A stretch of DNA of 64,000 bases from an uncultured Acinetobacter sp. GTDB taxonomy: Bacteria; Pseudomonadota; Gammaproteobacteria; Pseudomonadales; Moraxellaceae. Below the pieces are notes generated by a model that worked only from the letters and a program-made list of their open reading frames with translations, was not told the DNA's origin and did no database searches. Numbering within the stretch: the first letter of the stretch is position 1; the number at the start of each line of letters is the position of its first letter. Location of the stretch: contig NZ_CANQTS010000006.1 of NCBI RefSeq assembly GCF_947626835.1, forward strand, positions 37,682 through 101,681, in the 5' to 3' direction. Positions 1 to 9,657 of this stretch are shown here, piece after piece. A program made the position numbers and the translations under genes.

Positions 1-1
1 T

Positions 2-1858
2 TATAGTGGTGGTGATCCTGATGCTGCACCCTTACATAAAATTGGCTCAGAAGCATGGAATAAAGCCAAACGTAAAGCCTTAGAGCAAATTCATGATGTC
101 GCCGCAGAGTTATTACATATTCAAGCACGTCGCCATGCCAAACCGGGCTTTGCTTTTGAGCTCGATGAAAAGCTGTATATGCAATTTGCCGCAGGCTTTG
201 CTTATGAAGAAACCTTAGATCAAGCCAACGCCATTGAAGCGACTCTATATGACATGCAGCAAGCCAAACCGATGGATCGTTTAGTCTGTGGTGATGTAGG
301 CTTTGGTAAAACTGAAGTGGCAATGCGAGCCGCATTTTTAGCTGTACAAAACAATAAACAAGTGGCTGTTCTTGTACCCACAACTTTATTGGCGCAGCAG
401 CATTATGAATCGTTTAAAGATCGTTTTGCGGATTGGCCGGTACGCATTGAGGTGCTGTCACGTTTTGGCTCAAGTAAAAGCCATTTAAAAACCTTAGAGG
501 ATCTTAAAGATGGCAAAGTCGATATTGTGGTCGGTACGCATAAAATCTTACAAGAAAATGTAGAATTTTCTGATTTAGGTTTAATGATTGTTGATGAAGA
601 GCATCGCTTTGGGGTGCGCGATAAAGAGCGCATTAAAGCTATGCGTGCTGATGTGGATATGCTGACCCTCACGGCAACCCCAATTCCACGGACTTTGAAT
701 ATGGCCTTTGGCGGCATGCGTGATTTATCCATTATTGCCACGCCACCTGCACGTCGTTTGGCGGTTAAAACCTTTGTGCAAGAACACACCGATGAATCTG
801 TCAAAGAAGCGATTTTACGTGAGTTGTTGCGTGGCGGTCAGGTCTATTTCTTACATAACGAAGTCGACAGCATCGAACGCATGGCAGAGAACATCCGTCA
901 GCTTGTGCCTGAAGCCCGAGTTGCCGTGGCACACGGGCAAATGCGTGAACGTGAACTTGAACAAGTGATGCAGCAGTTTTATCATAAAGAATACAATGTC
1001 TTGGTCTGTTCAACCATTATTGAAACTGGGATTGATGTCCCGAATGCCAATACCATTATTATTGAACGTGCCGACAAATTAGGCTTAGCACAATTGCATC
1101 AATTACGGGGTCGTGTGGGACGTTCGCATCATCAAGCGTATGCATATTTACTTGTGCCATCTATTAAAGCTTTAAAAGGCGATGCTGAAAAACGTCTAGA
1201 TGCCATTCAACGTGCCTCGACTTTAGGTGCAGGCTTTATGCTTGCTACGGAGGATTTAGAAATTCGCGGTGCGGGTGAATTACTTGGTGAACAACAAAGT
1301 GGTTCGATGCATGCCATTGGCTATAGCTTGTATATGGAGATGCTAGAAAAAGCCACCAAAGCCATTCAAAATGGAAAAACGCCAAACTTTGATGCACCAC
1401 TTGCACTGACCTCAGAAATTAGTTTGCACCTGCCGGCCTTAATTCCCGATGAATATTTAGGCGATGTGCATCAGCGTTTATTGTTCTATAAGCGCATTAG
1501 TCATGCTAATACCCAAGAGAAGCTGGATCATATCCGTATGGAATTGATTGATCGTTTTGGGGTGGCGCCACTTGCGGTCAAACATTTGTTTGCTGTGCAT
1601 CAAATTCGTTTAAAAGCCGAAACGTTAGGGATTACCAAAATTGATTTAAGCGCGCATGGCGGACATTTAGAGTTTTCACCAGATACCCCAGTACAGGCAG
1701 GCAGTATTATCCACATGATGCAGCAACACCCTACCTATTTTAGGATGCAAGGCGGGCAGCGCTTAAGAGTCATGCTGTTAAAAGAGGAGCCAGACAAGCG
1801 TTTAACTTTTGTCAACGATGTCTTAGATCATCTACTCAAAGATGTTGCAGGCACTTAA
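2..1858 (+). CDS. mfd: Mfd transcription-repair coupling factor, 3' part (partial)
   Basis: Superfamily 2 translocase that pushes stalled RNA polymerase off damaged DNA and recruits UvrA. The frame is open from the first bases of the window, so only the C-terminal 618 residues are present and the N-terminal UvrB-like and polymerase-binding parts lie outside. Visible motifs are Walker A (GDVGFGKTE), the DEEH box in DEEHRFG, motif III (TATPIPRTLNMA) and motif VI (QLRGRVGRS), followed by the C-terminal TRCF domain. The sequence before the first ATG (YSGGDPDAAPLHKIGSEAW) is typical Mfd and shows the gene is not internally initiated. The full protein is usually near 1150 residues. A terminator hairpin follows the stop, so this is the end of a unit. 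Confidence 0.97.
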   Translation, partial: YSGGDPDAAPLHKIGSEAWNKAKRKALEQIHDVAAELLHIQARRHAKPGFAFELDEKLYMQFAAGFAYEETLDQANAIEATLYDMQQAKPMDRLVCGDVGFGKTEVAMRAAFLAVQNNKQVAVLVPTTLLAQQHYESFKDRFADWPVRIEVLSRFGSSKSHLKTLEDLKDGKVDIVVGTHKILQENVEFSDLGLMIVDEEHRFGVRDKERIKAMRADVDMLTLTATPIPRTLNMAFGGMRDLSIIATPPARRLAVKTFVQEHTDESVKEAILRELLRGGQVYFLHNEVDSIERMAENIRQLVPEARVAVAHGQMRERELEQVMQQFYHKEYNVLVCSTIIETGIDVPNANTIIIERADKLGLAQLHQLRGRVGRSHHQAYAYLLVPSIKALKGDAEKRLDAIQRASTLGAGFMLATEDLEIRGAGELLGEQQSGSMHAIGYSLYMEMLEKATKAIQNGKTPNFDAPLALTSEISLHLPALIPDEYLGDVHQRLLFYKRISHANTQEKLDHIRMELIDRFGVAPLAVKHLFAVHQIRLKAETLGITKIDLSAHGGHLEFSPDTPVQAGSIIHMMQQHPTYFRMQGGQRLRVMLLKEEPDKRLTFVNDVLDHLLKDVAGT

Positions 1859-1869
1859 CTGGTATAGAT

Positions 1870-1908
1870 ATACAACGGGTAAAACTTAAGCTTTGCCTGT
1901 TGTATTTT
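1870..1908 (+). terminator. Terminator after mfd
   Basis: A 14-bp stem (ATACAACGGGTAAA paired with TTTGCCTGTTGTAT, two G-T wobbles), 8-nt loop, then TTTT. It lies just after the mfd stop codon. Confidence 0.7.
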
Positions 1909-2004
1909 GATAATTATAATGAAAGCCTTGATGGGGCGTACTCAGAGCGAAATTGATGTGATAGTATTAGCCATCATTTTCATTTTGCGTCATAAATAAA
2001 GAAT

Positions 2005-2439
2005 ATGTTTAGTTTGCATCCACAACTTGCTCAAGATACATTTTTTGTCGGCGATTTCCCGCTTTCTACATGTCGTTTAATGAATGATATGCAGTTCCCT
2101 TGGTTAATTCTAATTCCACGTGTACCAGGGGTAACTGAATTATACGAACTCAGCCAAGCCGACCAAGAACAATTTTTACGTGAATCGAGCTGGCTATCAA
2201 GTCAATTATCTCGCGTTTTTCGTGCCGATAAAATGAACGTTGCGGCCCTAGGTAACATGGTACCGCAATTACATTTTCATCATGTGGTGCGTTATCAAAA
2301 TGATGTGGCATGGCCAAAACCAGTATGGGGTACGCCGGCCGTCCCTTATAGTAATGAAGTATTAGCACATATGCGCCAAACTTTAATGTTGGCGTTACGT
2401 GGTCAAGGCGACATGCCATTTGATTGGCGTATGGATTAA
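2005..2439 (+). CDS. HIT-domain (histidine triad) protein
   Basis: Small cytosolic nucleotide-binding protein of the HIT superfamily, 144 residues. The histidine triad region is QLHFHHVVR around residues 89-96 (H90, H92, H93), a variant of the usual HxHxH stretch. The middle carries the family's FPWLILIPRVPGV and ELYEL blocks. HIT proteins hydrolyse nucleotide phosphoramidates or dinucleotides; the substrate of this subgroup is not known to me. It is preceded by the mfd terminator and followed 22 nt later by the cyclase gene on the same strand, so the two may be co-transcribed. Assignment to the superfamily is solid; the specific function is open. Confidence 0.85.
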   Translation: MFSLHPQLAQDTFFVGDFPLSTCRLMNDMQFPWLILIPRVPGVTELYELSQADQEQFLRESSWLSSQLSRVFRADKMNVAALGNMVPQLHFHHVVRYQNDVAWPKPVWGTPAVPYSNEVLAHMRQTLMLALRGQGDMPFDWRMD

Positions 2440-2461
2440 CTTGTATCCATAGGCGACAGCT

Positions 2462-3949
2462 GTGCTGCCTTTAGAGTATTGGTTGGACCGAGAACCCAAA
2501 CAGTTTAGCTATTTCCATCGTTTGATGGGCTATAGCATGTTGTCTTTGGGTTTGTTGGTCTACACTTTCACCACTCAAACCACACATATTCAATTGTACT
2601 TACCGCTGATTTTTGCGGTGGTTTTGTTTGTGAGTCCACGTCTAGAGCAGTGGTTAAAATATCGCTACAATGTACAAGTGCAGCGTAATGTCTTATTTTT
2701 AATTGATATCGCGATGGTCGCCGCAGCTTTGTCTGCCGTACACCTTAATTTAGTGCTGACCTTATGCACTTTTGCAGCATTAATTTATAGCACCATCAAT
2801 AGCCGTGTCTCATTTTTTATGATGTCGTTGGCGGGTTTATGGGGCGTGACCATCTTTTACTTGGCCAATATTTTAGTATTTGGTTTTGGGCATTATTTTG
2901 CTCCCACTTCGACTGAGCTCACAGTCTTAGCCTTCATGTGCTTGATTGCTTATTTTGCCGCAGGATCAGTTTACCAAGCGCGCCGTGTCTATGTTGCCTC
3001 ACAAAAACGTGAACATTATTACTCACAAATGAATCGCTATATGGAATTTGCCAATCAGCTGAGTCGTTATGCCCCACAGCAATTGTGGCAGTCTATTATG
3101 AAAGGCGAAACTGAAGCAAAAATTGAATATAAACGTAAAAAAATGACCATCTTTTTTTCAGACATTGAAGGTTTCACTGAGCTGTCTGAAAGCTTAATTC
3201 CAGATGATCTTGCCTTTGTTTTAAATGACTATTTAAGTCATATGACTGAAGTTGCCAAACAATATGAGGCGACAGTTGATAAATTCATGGGCGATGCAAT
3301 TTTAATCTTTTTTGGTGATCCCACTACACAAGGCGTTGAGCAAGATGCCAAAACTTGTGTTGAGATGGCCATGGCCATGCGACAGCAAATGAAAATCCTG
3401 CGTGAACGTTGGGTGAAAATGGGCTATCCGGCTTTGCATATTCGTATGGGGATTAGTACAGGTTATTGTCATGTAGGCAATTATGGCGCTGCACATCGTA
3501 TGGCATACACCATTGTTGGGCGCGATGCTAATTTAGCGGCACGTTTACAAAGTGCCGCAGATGTAGATGAAATTTTAATTTCTGATGACACCTATCAATT
3601 CATTAAAGATGATTTTTTGTGTGCGCCAAAACAGCCTATGGAATTAAAAGGGATTCAGCAGCCGGTGAAAACTTGGCAGGTCATGGAAAAAACTAATGCG
3701 CGTCAAACTGAATACCAACGCTGGTTTGACTATGAATATAAAGGCTTTCATTTATTACTTAATTTAGATGAAGTACAAAATTTTGAATACCCTCAACTCA
3801 TTGCAGTATTAGAAAAAATCATTCAGCGTATTCAAACTCAACAAACCTTAATTAATGCTCAAGGCGTGGTACGTCTACACCTTGAAGATGAAGTCATCAG
3901 CGAAGTGGATATTCTACCTCAAGAGGGCAATAGCACTTCGCCACACTAG
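2462..3949 (+). CDS. Membrane-anchored class III adenylate/guanylate cyclase
   Basis: The first 170 residues hold several hydrophobic membrane segments. A linker leads to a class III nucleotide cyclase domain at about residues 225-420. Catalytic landmarks are FFSDIEGFTEL (first metal Asp), VDKFMGDAILIFFGDP (second metal Asp and a purine-binding Lys) and YTIVGRDANLAARLQ. A further 70-residue tail follows the catalytic fold. The product should be a cyclic nucleotide, most likely cAMP judging by the Lys; I infer this from family rules. The start is GTG, reached by reading upstream from the conserved part; no better ATG precedes the first membrane segment. Acinetobacter lacks the enterobacterial CyaA type, so a protein like this could be a main cAMP source. 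Confidence 0.85.
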   Translation: MLPLEYWLDREPKQFSYFHRLMGYSMLSLGLLVYTFTTQTTHIQLYLPLIFAVVLFVSPRLEQWLKYRYNVQVQRNVLFLIDIAMVAAALSAVHLNLVLTLCTFAALIYSTINSRVSFFMMSLAGLWGVTIFYLANILVFGFGHYFAPTSTELTVLAFMCLIAYFAAGSVYQARRVYVASQKREHYYSQMNRYMEFANQLSRYAPQQLWQSIMKGETEAKIEYKRKKMTIFFSDIEGFTELSESLIPDDLAFVLNDYLSHMTEVAKQYEATVDKFMGDAILIFFGDPTTQGVEQDAKTCVEMAMAMRQQMKILRERWVKMGYPALHIRMGISTGYCHVGNYGAAHRMAYTIVGRDANLAARLQSAADVDEILISDDTYQFIKDDFLCAPKQPMELKGIQQPVKTWQVMEKTNARQTEYQRWFDYEYKGFHLLLNLDEVQNFEYPQLIAVLEKIIQRIQTQQTLINAQGVVRLHLEDEVISEVDILPQEGNSTSPH

Positions 3950-4139
3950 ATTGACTGACCTTAGAAGATGATCGATGCAGGTTTGGCGCATTGCGCTAGT
4001 TATGCTGAGGCTCATATGATTTTTACAATAAAAAACAAATGCAAATTATTGCCAAATGCAGTTTTATACCCAGCCAAGCAATAGGATTTTAGCTGCAAAT
4101 CTCGTAACATAGACTGCTCTATGTATTGTGAGGTTTTCT

Positions 4140-4643
4140 ATGTCATCTCAAGCGCCCTATCAGGTGTTATGTGTGTGTTTAGGTAATATTTGTCGCTCTC
4201 CTACGGCAGAAGTGGTGCTTAGACAACATTGTGAGGCAGAAAATCTCAATATCGTGATCGATTCTGCAGGAACCAGTAATTATCACCCCGGTAAAGCTCC
4301 AGATCTACGCAGTCAAAAGCATGCTAAATTACGTGGTTACGACTTATCTCAACTGCGTGCGCGTCAAGTACAGCTGCATGATTTTATTGAATTTGATTTA
4401 ATCTTGGCAATGGATCATGACAATTTACGTGATTTAGAGGATTTAAGTCAGCAAGCTTGTCAGCAGTTTGGTCATGTACGGGCAACACTTGCCTTAATGA
4501 GCGAGCATGATCCTGTATATGCACAGCAAGCTGTGCCGGATCCTTATTATGGGGGTGAGGCTGGGTTTGAGCATGTGCTTGATCAATGTGAATCAAGTAG
4601 TCGTGCTTGGGTTCATTATTTTCAACAACATTCACAGGTTTAA
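4140..4643 (+). CDS. Low-molecular-weight protein-tyrosine phosphatase
   Basis: Cytosolic phosphatase of 167 residues. The P-loop is [10 protein letters not shown] near the N-terminus (C13-x5-R19), with Cys as nucleophile, and the general-acid loop is VPDPYYGG near residue 138. In other bacteria such enzymes act on BY-kinases or free phosphotyrosine, often in envelope polysaccharide control; the partner here is unknown. I choose the ATG with GAGG seven bases upstream over a GTG four codons earlier. murB begins one base after this stop, so translation of the two is probably coupled. Confidence 0.9.
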   Translation: MSSQAPYQVLCVCLGNICRSPTAEVVLRQHCEAENLNIVIDSAGTSNYHPGKAPDLRSQKHAKLRGYDLSQLRARQVQLHDFIEFDLILAMDHDNLRDLEDLSQQACQQFGHVRATLALMSEHDPVYAQQAVPDPYYGGEAGFEHVLDQCESSSRAWVHYFQQHSQV

Positions 4644-4644
4644 G

Positions 4645-5685
4645 ATGGCCATGAATATTCAAAACAACGTGCAACTTAAACCTTTTAATACCTTAAGTTT
4701 AAATTCTATTTGCTCACACTATGTCAAAACTCAAAGCGTAGCGGATGTGTTAGATGCTGTGGCCTATGCGCACCTTGCTGATCTTAATGTATTGGTGCTG
4801 TCTGGTGGTAGCAATATGTTATTGCCTGAGCATGTGCATAGCTTAGTGCTACATATGGACATTCAAGGCATTGAAGTACTGGAAGACAATCCACAGAGTC
4901 AGGTTCTACGTGTTGGTGCTGGGCAAAATTGGCATGAGTTTGTCCTGTGGAGCACTACGCAGCAACTGATTGGTCTACAAAATTTAGCTTTGATTCCCGG
5001 CTTAGTGGGCGCTTCACCCGTGCAAAATATTGGCGCTTACGGGGTTGAGGTGGGTGAGTTTATTCAATCGGTGCAAGTGTATGATCAACAGCTGCAAAAA
5101 TTACGTTCAATTGCAGCGCAAGATTGTCACTTTGCCTATCGACACAGCATTTTTAAAGAGCAGCCGCAACGTTATATTATTACCCATGTGACCTTTAAAC
5201 TGCCAAAACATGCAGCACTCAAACTTGGTTATGGTGATTTAAAAGCAGCAGTTGGAGATGATTTAACGGCTGAAAACCTGCAACGCCAAGTGATTCACAT
5301 TCGTCAAAGTAAATTGCCGGATCCTCAAGATTATCCTAATGTTGGCAGCTTTTTTAAAAATCCTGTGGTCACGTCTCAAGTGTTTGCACGCATTGCGCAT
5401 GAATATCCGCAACTGCCGCATTATCCACAAAATGATGGGAGTGTTAAGCTTGCTGCAGGTTGGTTAATTGAACAAGCCGGTTGGAAAGGTAAGCAGTTGG
5501 GTTCAGTCGGGATGTTCCATAAGCAAGCTTTGGTGTTAGTGAACTATGCCGAGGCCACATTAGCAGATGTACAAGCCACGTATCGTGCAGTACAGCAGGA
5601 TGTGTATGGTAAATTTCATCTGATGTTAGAGCCAGAACCAGTGTTATGGAGCAAGCATGGTCTTTTATTGGCACATACGGATTAG
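4645..5685 (+). CDS. murB: UDP-N-acetylenolpyruvoylglucosamine reductase MurB
   Basis: FAD- and NADPH-dependent enzyme that reduces UDP-GlcNAc-enolpyruvate to UDP-MurNAc, the second committed step of peptidoglycan synthesis, in the cytosol. The protein is 346 residues, the length of the E. coli (type I) family. FAD-binding landmarks are VLSGGSNML and the long block [16 protein letters not shown]. The catalytic serine lies in NVGSFFKNP and the C-terminal glutamate in EPEPVLW. The frame is open well upstream into the phosphatase gene, but family length and the AGG six bases ahead place the start here; a second ATG two codons on is also possible. Confidence 0.96.
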   Translation: MAMNIQNNVQLKPFNTLSLNSICSHYVKTQSVADVLDAVAYAHLADLNVLVLSGGSNMLLPEHVHSLVLHMDIQGIEVLEDNPQSQVLRVGAGQNWHEFVLWSTTQQLIGLQNLALIPGLVGASPVQNIGAYGVEVGEFIQSVQVYDQQLQKLRSIAAQDCHFAYRHSIFKEQPQRYIITHVTFKLPKHAALKLGYGDLKAAVGDDLTAENLQRQVIHIRQSKLPDPQDYPNVGSFFKNPVVTSQVFARIAHEYPQLPHYPQNDGSVKLAAGWLIEQAGWKGKQLGSVGMFHKQALVLVNYAEATLADVQATYRAVQQDVYGKFHLMLEPEPVLWSKHGLLLAHTD

Positions 5686-5691
5686 TGGTTA

Positions 5692-6771
5692 ATGTTGCAG
5701 CTTGTACGCTTGGTGGCAGTGAGTTTTACAATTTTAGTGCTCTGTGTGCTGTTTTTATACTCGCCTTTTTATTCACAAACCGTGTTAAAAGCACTACATC
5801 AGTTTGTGCCGGTGAATGTAAATCCTGTGGCAGCCAATAGCCAAAAGGCTGGCGGCTTAAATGCAATTAATACTTTAGAGCCGGGTTCTGAGCTTTGGAT
5901 TGCCCGCCAAGCCTATTTAAAAGTTATGCAACAGCAAATGCAGAGTCAACAAGCAGATACACTCAGTCTGGTGCATGCCCGTTATCAATTGTTGCAACAA
6001 CAAATCAAAACTCAGCAAGACAGTGAAAGCGAAGCAGAAATTCAGCTCCCCTTAATGCTTGATGAACCCGCGGCATCCACAGTAGAGATGCCGTATGTCT
6101 TTGTGCGTGATGAATCACATAGCCAAGCCCTCATGCAGCAGTATCTTGAGTTTTTAAGCGCATATCCGATCGATGTTGAAGCCACAGCAGTCGATGACGA
6201 TATTTTTCAAGATATTGCGTTTATCCAACAACAAAATGCACAATCTACACAGAACCATGATTTGCCTTATGCCATTGTTGTGCTTGGAGGAGGCTTAACT
6301 TTGGCTGAAAATGGGCAGGATATTGTGGTCAATCATTATACGCGCTTGCGTTTAGAAACTGCTTTAGCCACTGCTGCCAAATATCCAACATTACCGATTG
6401 TACTTAGTGGTGTAGAAGCACCCTATATGCAAGATTGGTTAAAACAATATGGCGTCGATGCACAACTGCTTGAAAACCGTAGTATGAACACTTGTGAAAA
6501 TAGCCGTTTTAGTGCCTTGTTATTACAAAAAAAAGGCGGGGCACCTCGGGTATTGTTAATTACCGATGCTTATCACATGCCGCGTACACGACGTTTATTT
6601 GCCCTCAATGGAATTGCCACAGTACCTGTAGAAGCCCCGATGCCCACACCTTTAACCAAGTGGCAACCGAGTGTCAAAAATTATGATCATAGTCGCCGTG
6701 CTAACTATGAAATGCTCGCAACCTTACGTGATGTGGTGTTAGGTTCAAGCGATTGTCGTGAGGTGCCTTAA
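5692..6771 (+). CDS. YdcF/ElyC-like DUF218 protein, membrane anchored
   Basis: Protein of 359 residues with one N-terminal membrane segment (residues about 2-28), a Gln-rich stretch (about 80-120), and a C-terminal DUF218 domain from about residue 195. Family landmarks are AIVVLGGGL, PIVLSGV, NTCENSRFSA and LITDAYHMPRTRRLF. DUF218 members such as ElyC and SanA act at the inner membrane and affect envelope integrity and lipid-carrier homeostasis. It starts six bases after murB and its stop abuts the next ATG, so it belongs to the phosphatase-murB unit. This context supports an envelope role, though the reaction is not known. Confidence 0.85.
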   Translation: MLQLVRLVAVSFTILVLCVLFLYSPFYSQTVLKALHQFVPVNVNPVAANSQKAGGLNAINTLEPGSELWIARQAYLKVMQQQMQSQQADTLSLVHARYQLLQQQIKTQQDSESEAEIQLPLMLDEPAASTVEMPYVFVRDESHSQALMQQYLEFLSAYPIDVEATAVDDDIFQDIAFIQQQNAQSTQNHDLPYAIVVLGGGLTLAENGQDIVVNHYTRLRLETALATAAKYPTLPIVLSGVEAPYMQDWLKQYGVDAQLLENRSMNTCENSRFSALLLQKKGGAPRVLLITDAYHMPRTRRLFALNGIATVPVEAPMPTPLTKWQPSVKNYDHSRRANYEMLATLRDVVLGSSDCREVP

Positions 6772-7800
6772 ATGCCCAATATCCCATTTTTAAATCCCAG
6801 TATTTTAAAGCAACTTGAATTACCAGTACCCAGTCGGGACACCACACCACACTATTTAAGTCCTTTAGATTTAAGCCAGCCTTATACGCCATCGCTTGAA
6901 GTACAAGCTTATCGACGTTTATACGGTTTAGATCAGTTAGAGTGTGAACATTGGCAAGGTTTTATTGACATGCCCTTGTTTAAATTGCATGTGCAGGTGT
7001 TTGCTCCAAAAGTTACACCCATCAAAGGCACAGTGTGGATCTTACATGGTTATTTAGAACACAGCGGCATTTATCAGCCAATTTTTCATGAATTGTTGGC
7101 ACAAGGTTTTAGTGTTTTAACTTATGATTTGCCAGGGCATGGTTTAAGTAATGGATCACCGGCCAATATTCAAAACTTTGACCACTATCAACAGGTATTA
7201 CATGCGGTGTATGCCGCAGTTAAAGGCGCTCCCCAACTGAGCGGTCCATGGTTAGGCATTGGGCAAAGCACAGGTGGGGCAATTTGGATGCATCATCTAC
7301 TCGATTTTGCCCAAAAACGTAAAAATCCTTTTGTACAAAGAGTTTTGTTGTTATCGCCCCTGATTCGTCCGGCTAAATCGGCATGGTGGCATAACCCAGT
7401 CGGGCTTGGCATTATTCGTCGTATTAAACGTCAAGTGCCACGCCATTTTAGACGCAACAATCATAATCCAGAATTTTTACGCTTTATTCGTCTTAAAGAC
7501 CCATTGCAGCCGCGCATGATGGGCATGGATTGGATTTTAGCCATGTCTAAATGGATGCAAGACATGGAGATGCGACCGGCCTGTCGTATTCCGGTATGGT
7601 TGGCGCAAGGTGCACAAGATCAAACAGTCGATTGGCGCTATAACATCGAATTTATTCGGCGCAAATTCCGGTTACAAACCTTGCTGATGTTAGAAGAAGG
7701 CTCACATCAGCTCATTAATGAACGTGCGGATATTCGAGCGGCACTGACCGGTTTAATTCCAGCATTTTTACATGCTCAAAACAGTGGTGATTATTACTAA
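6772..7800 (+). CDS. Alpha/beta hydrolase, monoglyceride-lipase/lysophospholipase-like
   Basis: Serine hydrolase of 342 residues without a signal peptide. The nucleophile elbow is GIGQSTGGA (Ser within GxSxG). The oxyanion region is WILHGYLEHSGIYQP, followed by LTYDLPGHGLSNG. The acid and base residues probably lie in AQGAQDQTVDW and EEGSHQLINE. This pattern is that of the Hydrolase_4 (lysophospholipase/monoacylglycerol lipase) group. The ATG directly follows the TAA of the upstream gene, so it is the last cistron of the murB unit, and its own stop sits inside a shared bidirectional terminator. Confidence 0.87.
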   Translation: MPNIPFLNPSILKQLELPVPSRDTTPHYLSPLDLSQPYTPSLEVQAYRRLYGLDQLECEHWQGFIDMPLFKLHVQVFAPKVTPIKGTVWILHGYLEHSGIYQPIFHELLAQGFSVLTYDLPGHGLSNGSPANIQNFDHYQQVLHAVYAAVKGAPQLSGPWLGIGQSTGGAIWMHHLLDFAQKRKNPFVQRVLLLSPLIRPAKSAWWHNPVGLGIIRRIKRQVPRHFRRNNHNPEFLRFIRLKDPLQPRMMGMDWILAMSKWMQDMEMRPACRIPVWLAQGAQDQTVDWRYNIEFIRRKFRLQTLLMLEEGSHQLINERADIRAALTGLIPAFLHAQNSGDYY

Positions 7801-7828
7801 ATAAGAGGCGTCATACGCCTCTTATTTA
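7798..7828. terminator. Bidirectional terminator holding both stop codons
   Basis: A perfect 14-bp inverted repeat (TAAATAAGAGGCGT, loop CAT, and its complement). The first three bases are the TAA of the hydrolase gene and the last three are the TAA, on the other strand, of the FMN glutamate-synthase-like gene. The two convergent genes therefore end in one hairpin. Confidence 0.8.
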
Positions 7829-9496
7829 AAAGCGATCGACTTTGGCAAGATTCCACATCCGATAATAAAAATTATCATCATCTTGTAATTGTAGATTGAG
7901 TAACTCATTGGGTTTTAACCAAAAATGCAATTGGGCATAGTTTTTAATTTCACGGTCATTGACGCGTTGTGCCAAATGATGTGATTTCACTTCATTGGGA
8001 TGACATAAGCCTGCTGAAGCTAACATTTCGGCTAAAGCGTGCAATGTGTTTTGATGAAAATGGAACACGCGCTCAGCTTTAGTGGCTACATGCAAAGCTT
8101 TTTGACGATCATGGTCTTGGGTGGCAATGCCAACCGGACATTGGTTGGTATGACAGCTTTGCGCTTGAATACACCCTAAAGCAAACATAAAGCCTCGGGC
8201 AGAATTACACCAATCCGCTCCCATCGCCAACATGCTGGCAATATCAAAAGCACTAATGATTTTACCACTGGCACCAATTTTAATTTGATCACGTAAGCCG
8301 GCACCAATTAAGGTGTTATGTACAAACAGCAAACCTTCGCGTAGTGGGGTGCCCATATGATTAATTAATTCAACGGGGGCCGCTCCGGTACCTCCTTCTG
8401 AGCCATCTACTACAATGAAATCTGGCACAATTTGGGTGTGTAACATGGCTTTGACAATACTCATAAATTGCCATGGTTGGCCAATACAAAGTTTAAAACC
8501 CACCGGTTTACCCTGAGATAAATCACGTAATTGCTGAATAAAATGCATCAATTCAATCGGGTTGCTAAATGCAGAATGGCTTGCAGGGGACACACAATCA
8601 ACATCACGACGCACGCCACGAATCATGGCAATTTCTTCACTAATTTTATCTTTGGGTAAAATACCGCCGTGACCAGGTTTTGCACCTTGTGAAAGTTTAA
8701 TTTCAATCATTTTGACTTGAGGAAGCGCGGCTTGTTGGGCAAATTTCTCCGGATCAAATTGACCATCTAAAGTCCGACAGCCAAAATAACCACTGCCCAA
8801 TTCCCACACCAAATCACCGCCATGCTCAAGATGATAAGGGCTAATACTACCTTCACCCGTGTCGTGATAAAAATTACCCAGCTTTGCCCCTTGATTTAAA
8901 GCACGAATGGCATTGGCACTTAAACTACCAAAACTCATGGCTGAAATATTAAAAATTGAAGCTGAATACGGCTGGCGACAGGCCAAGCTACCAATTTGAA
9001 TGCGAAATGTTTCAGGGTCAGCAGGTGTGCAGGGATTTACAGCATGGGTCATAAAGCGATAGTCAGCTTGATAGACATCAATAATTGAACCAAAAGGTTT
9101 GTCTGCATTTTCATTTTTGGCACGCTGATACACTAAACTACGTTGCATGCGGGAAAACGGCAGCGCATCTTGATCGGACTCAATAAAATATTGGCGAATT
9201 TCAGGGCGAAATTCTTCAAATAGATAACGAAAATGCCCCATAATTGGGTAATTCTTTAAAATTGAATGTTTATTTTGTAGTACATCATATAAACCCACAA
9301 AACTCAGTAAGGTGGTCAGCAACCAAATAAGATTAATCACACTATCTGACATAAAATAATACAGATAATGTGGGGCATAAAATAAGCGTAGCCCAGTTAA
9401 AAACAAGGCAATAAAGATACATGCAAACCAAATTGAATGGCGTGAAAAAAAAGTGTTGAGCAGTTTATGTCTGACTAATTGTGCCGGTCCTGCCAT
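7826..9496 (-). CDS. FMN-binding glutamate synthase-like protein (GltB2 family), membrane anchored
   Basis: Protein of 556 residues. Two hydrophobic segments (about 18-36 and 46-65) precede a glutamate-synthase central/FMN-binding domain (about 100-520). Landmarks are SAMSFGSLSANAIRALNQGA, HDTGEGSISPYH, KPGHGG, DGSEGGTGAAP and the Cys pattern CHTNQCPVGIATQ. It lacks the amidotransferase and GXGXG parts of true GltB, so it is a stand-alone relative whose substrate is unclear. The start ATG has GGAA seven bases upstream. Converges on the hydrolase gene and shares its terminator; it is probably monocistronic. Confidence 0.88.
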   Translation of the reverse strand: MAGPAQLVRHKLLNTFFSRHSIWFACIFIALFLTGLRLFYAPHYLYYFMSDSVINLIWLLTTLLSFVGLYDVLQNKHSILKNYPIMGHFRYLFEEFRPEIRQYFIESDQDALPFSRMQRSLVYQRAKNENADKPFGSIIDVYQADYRFMTHAVNPCTPADPETFRIQIGSLACRQPYSASIFNISAMSFGSLSANAIRALNQGAKLGNFYHDTGEGSISPYHLEHGGDLVWELGSGYFGCRTLDGQFDPEKFAQQAALPQVKMIEIKLSQGAKPGHGGILPKDKISEEIAMIRGVRRDVDCVSPASHSAFSNPIELMHFIQQLRDLSQGKPVGFKLCIGQPWQFMSIVKAMLHTQIVPDFIVVDGSEGGTGAAPVELINHMGTPLREGLLFVHNTLIGAGLRDQIKIGASGKIISAFDIASMLAMGADWCNSARGFMFALGCIQAQSCHTNQCPVGIATQDHDRQKALHVATKAERVFHFHQNTLHALAEMLASAGLCHPNEVKSHHLAQRVNDREIKNYAQLHFWLKPNELLNLQLQDDDNFYYRMWNLAKVDRF

Positions 9497-9620
9497 GGCA
9501 GTATTCCTATTGTTCTTGTTGTGGCTAATGTGCCAAGATTTTAAGACAAGCTCAAGTCATAAATTGTGACATGCGTGTTGCTTACTGCTGAGAGTAATGG
9601 GCAATAGGTTTTTATGATTC

Positions 9621-9650
9621 AATTAAAAATGCCCAAGTAAACTTGGGCAT
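9621..9650 (-). terminator. Terminator after roxA
   Basis: Nine-bp perfect stem (ATGCCCAAG / CTTGGGCAT) with a 4-nt loop. On the minus strand it is followed by TTTTT, just after the roxA stop. Confidence 0.75.
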
Positions 9651-9657
9651 CATTTGA

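Noticed and set aside
403..804. Open frames opposite mfd, and similar antisense frames opposite fba, glnS, frmA, sstT and sulP
   Set aside because: They mirror codon structure of well-supported genes, have no family features and no ribosome sites.
4507..4644. Longer murB frame reaching into the phosphatase gene
   Set aside because: Family length and ribosome-site spacing put the start at 4645; the extension is overlap of frames.
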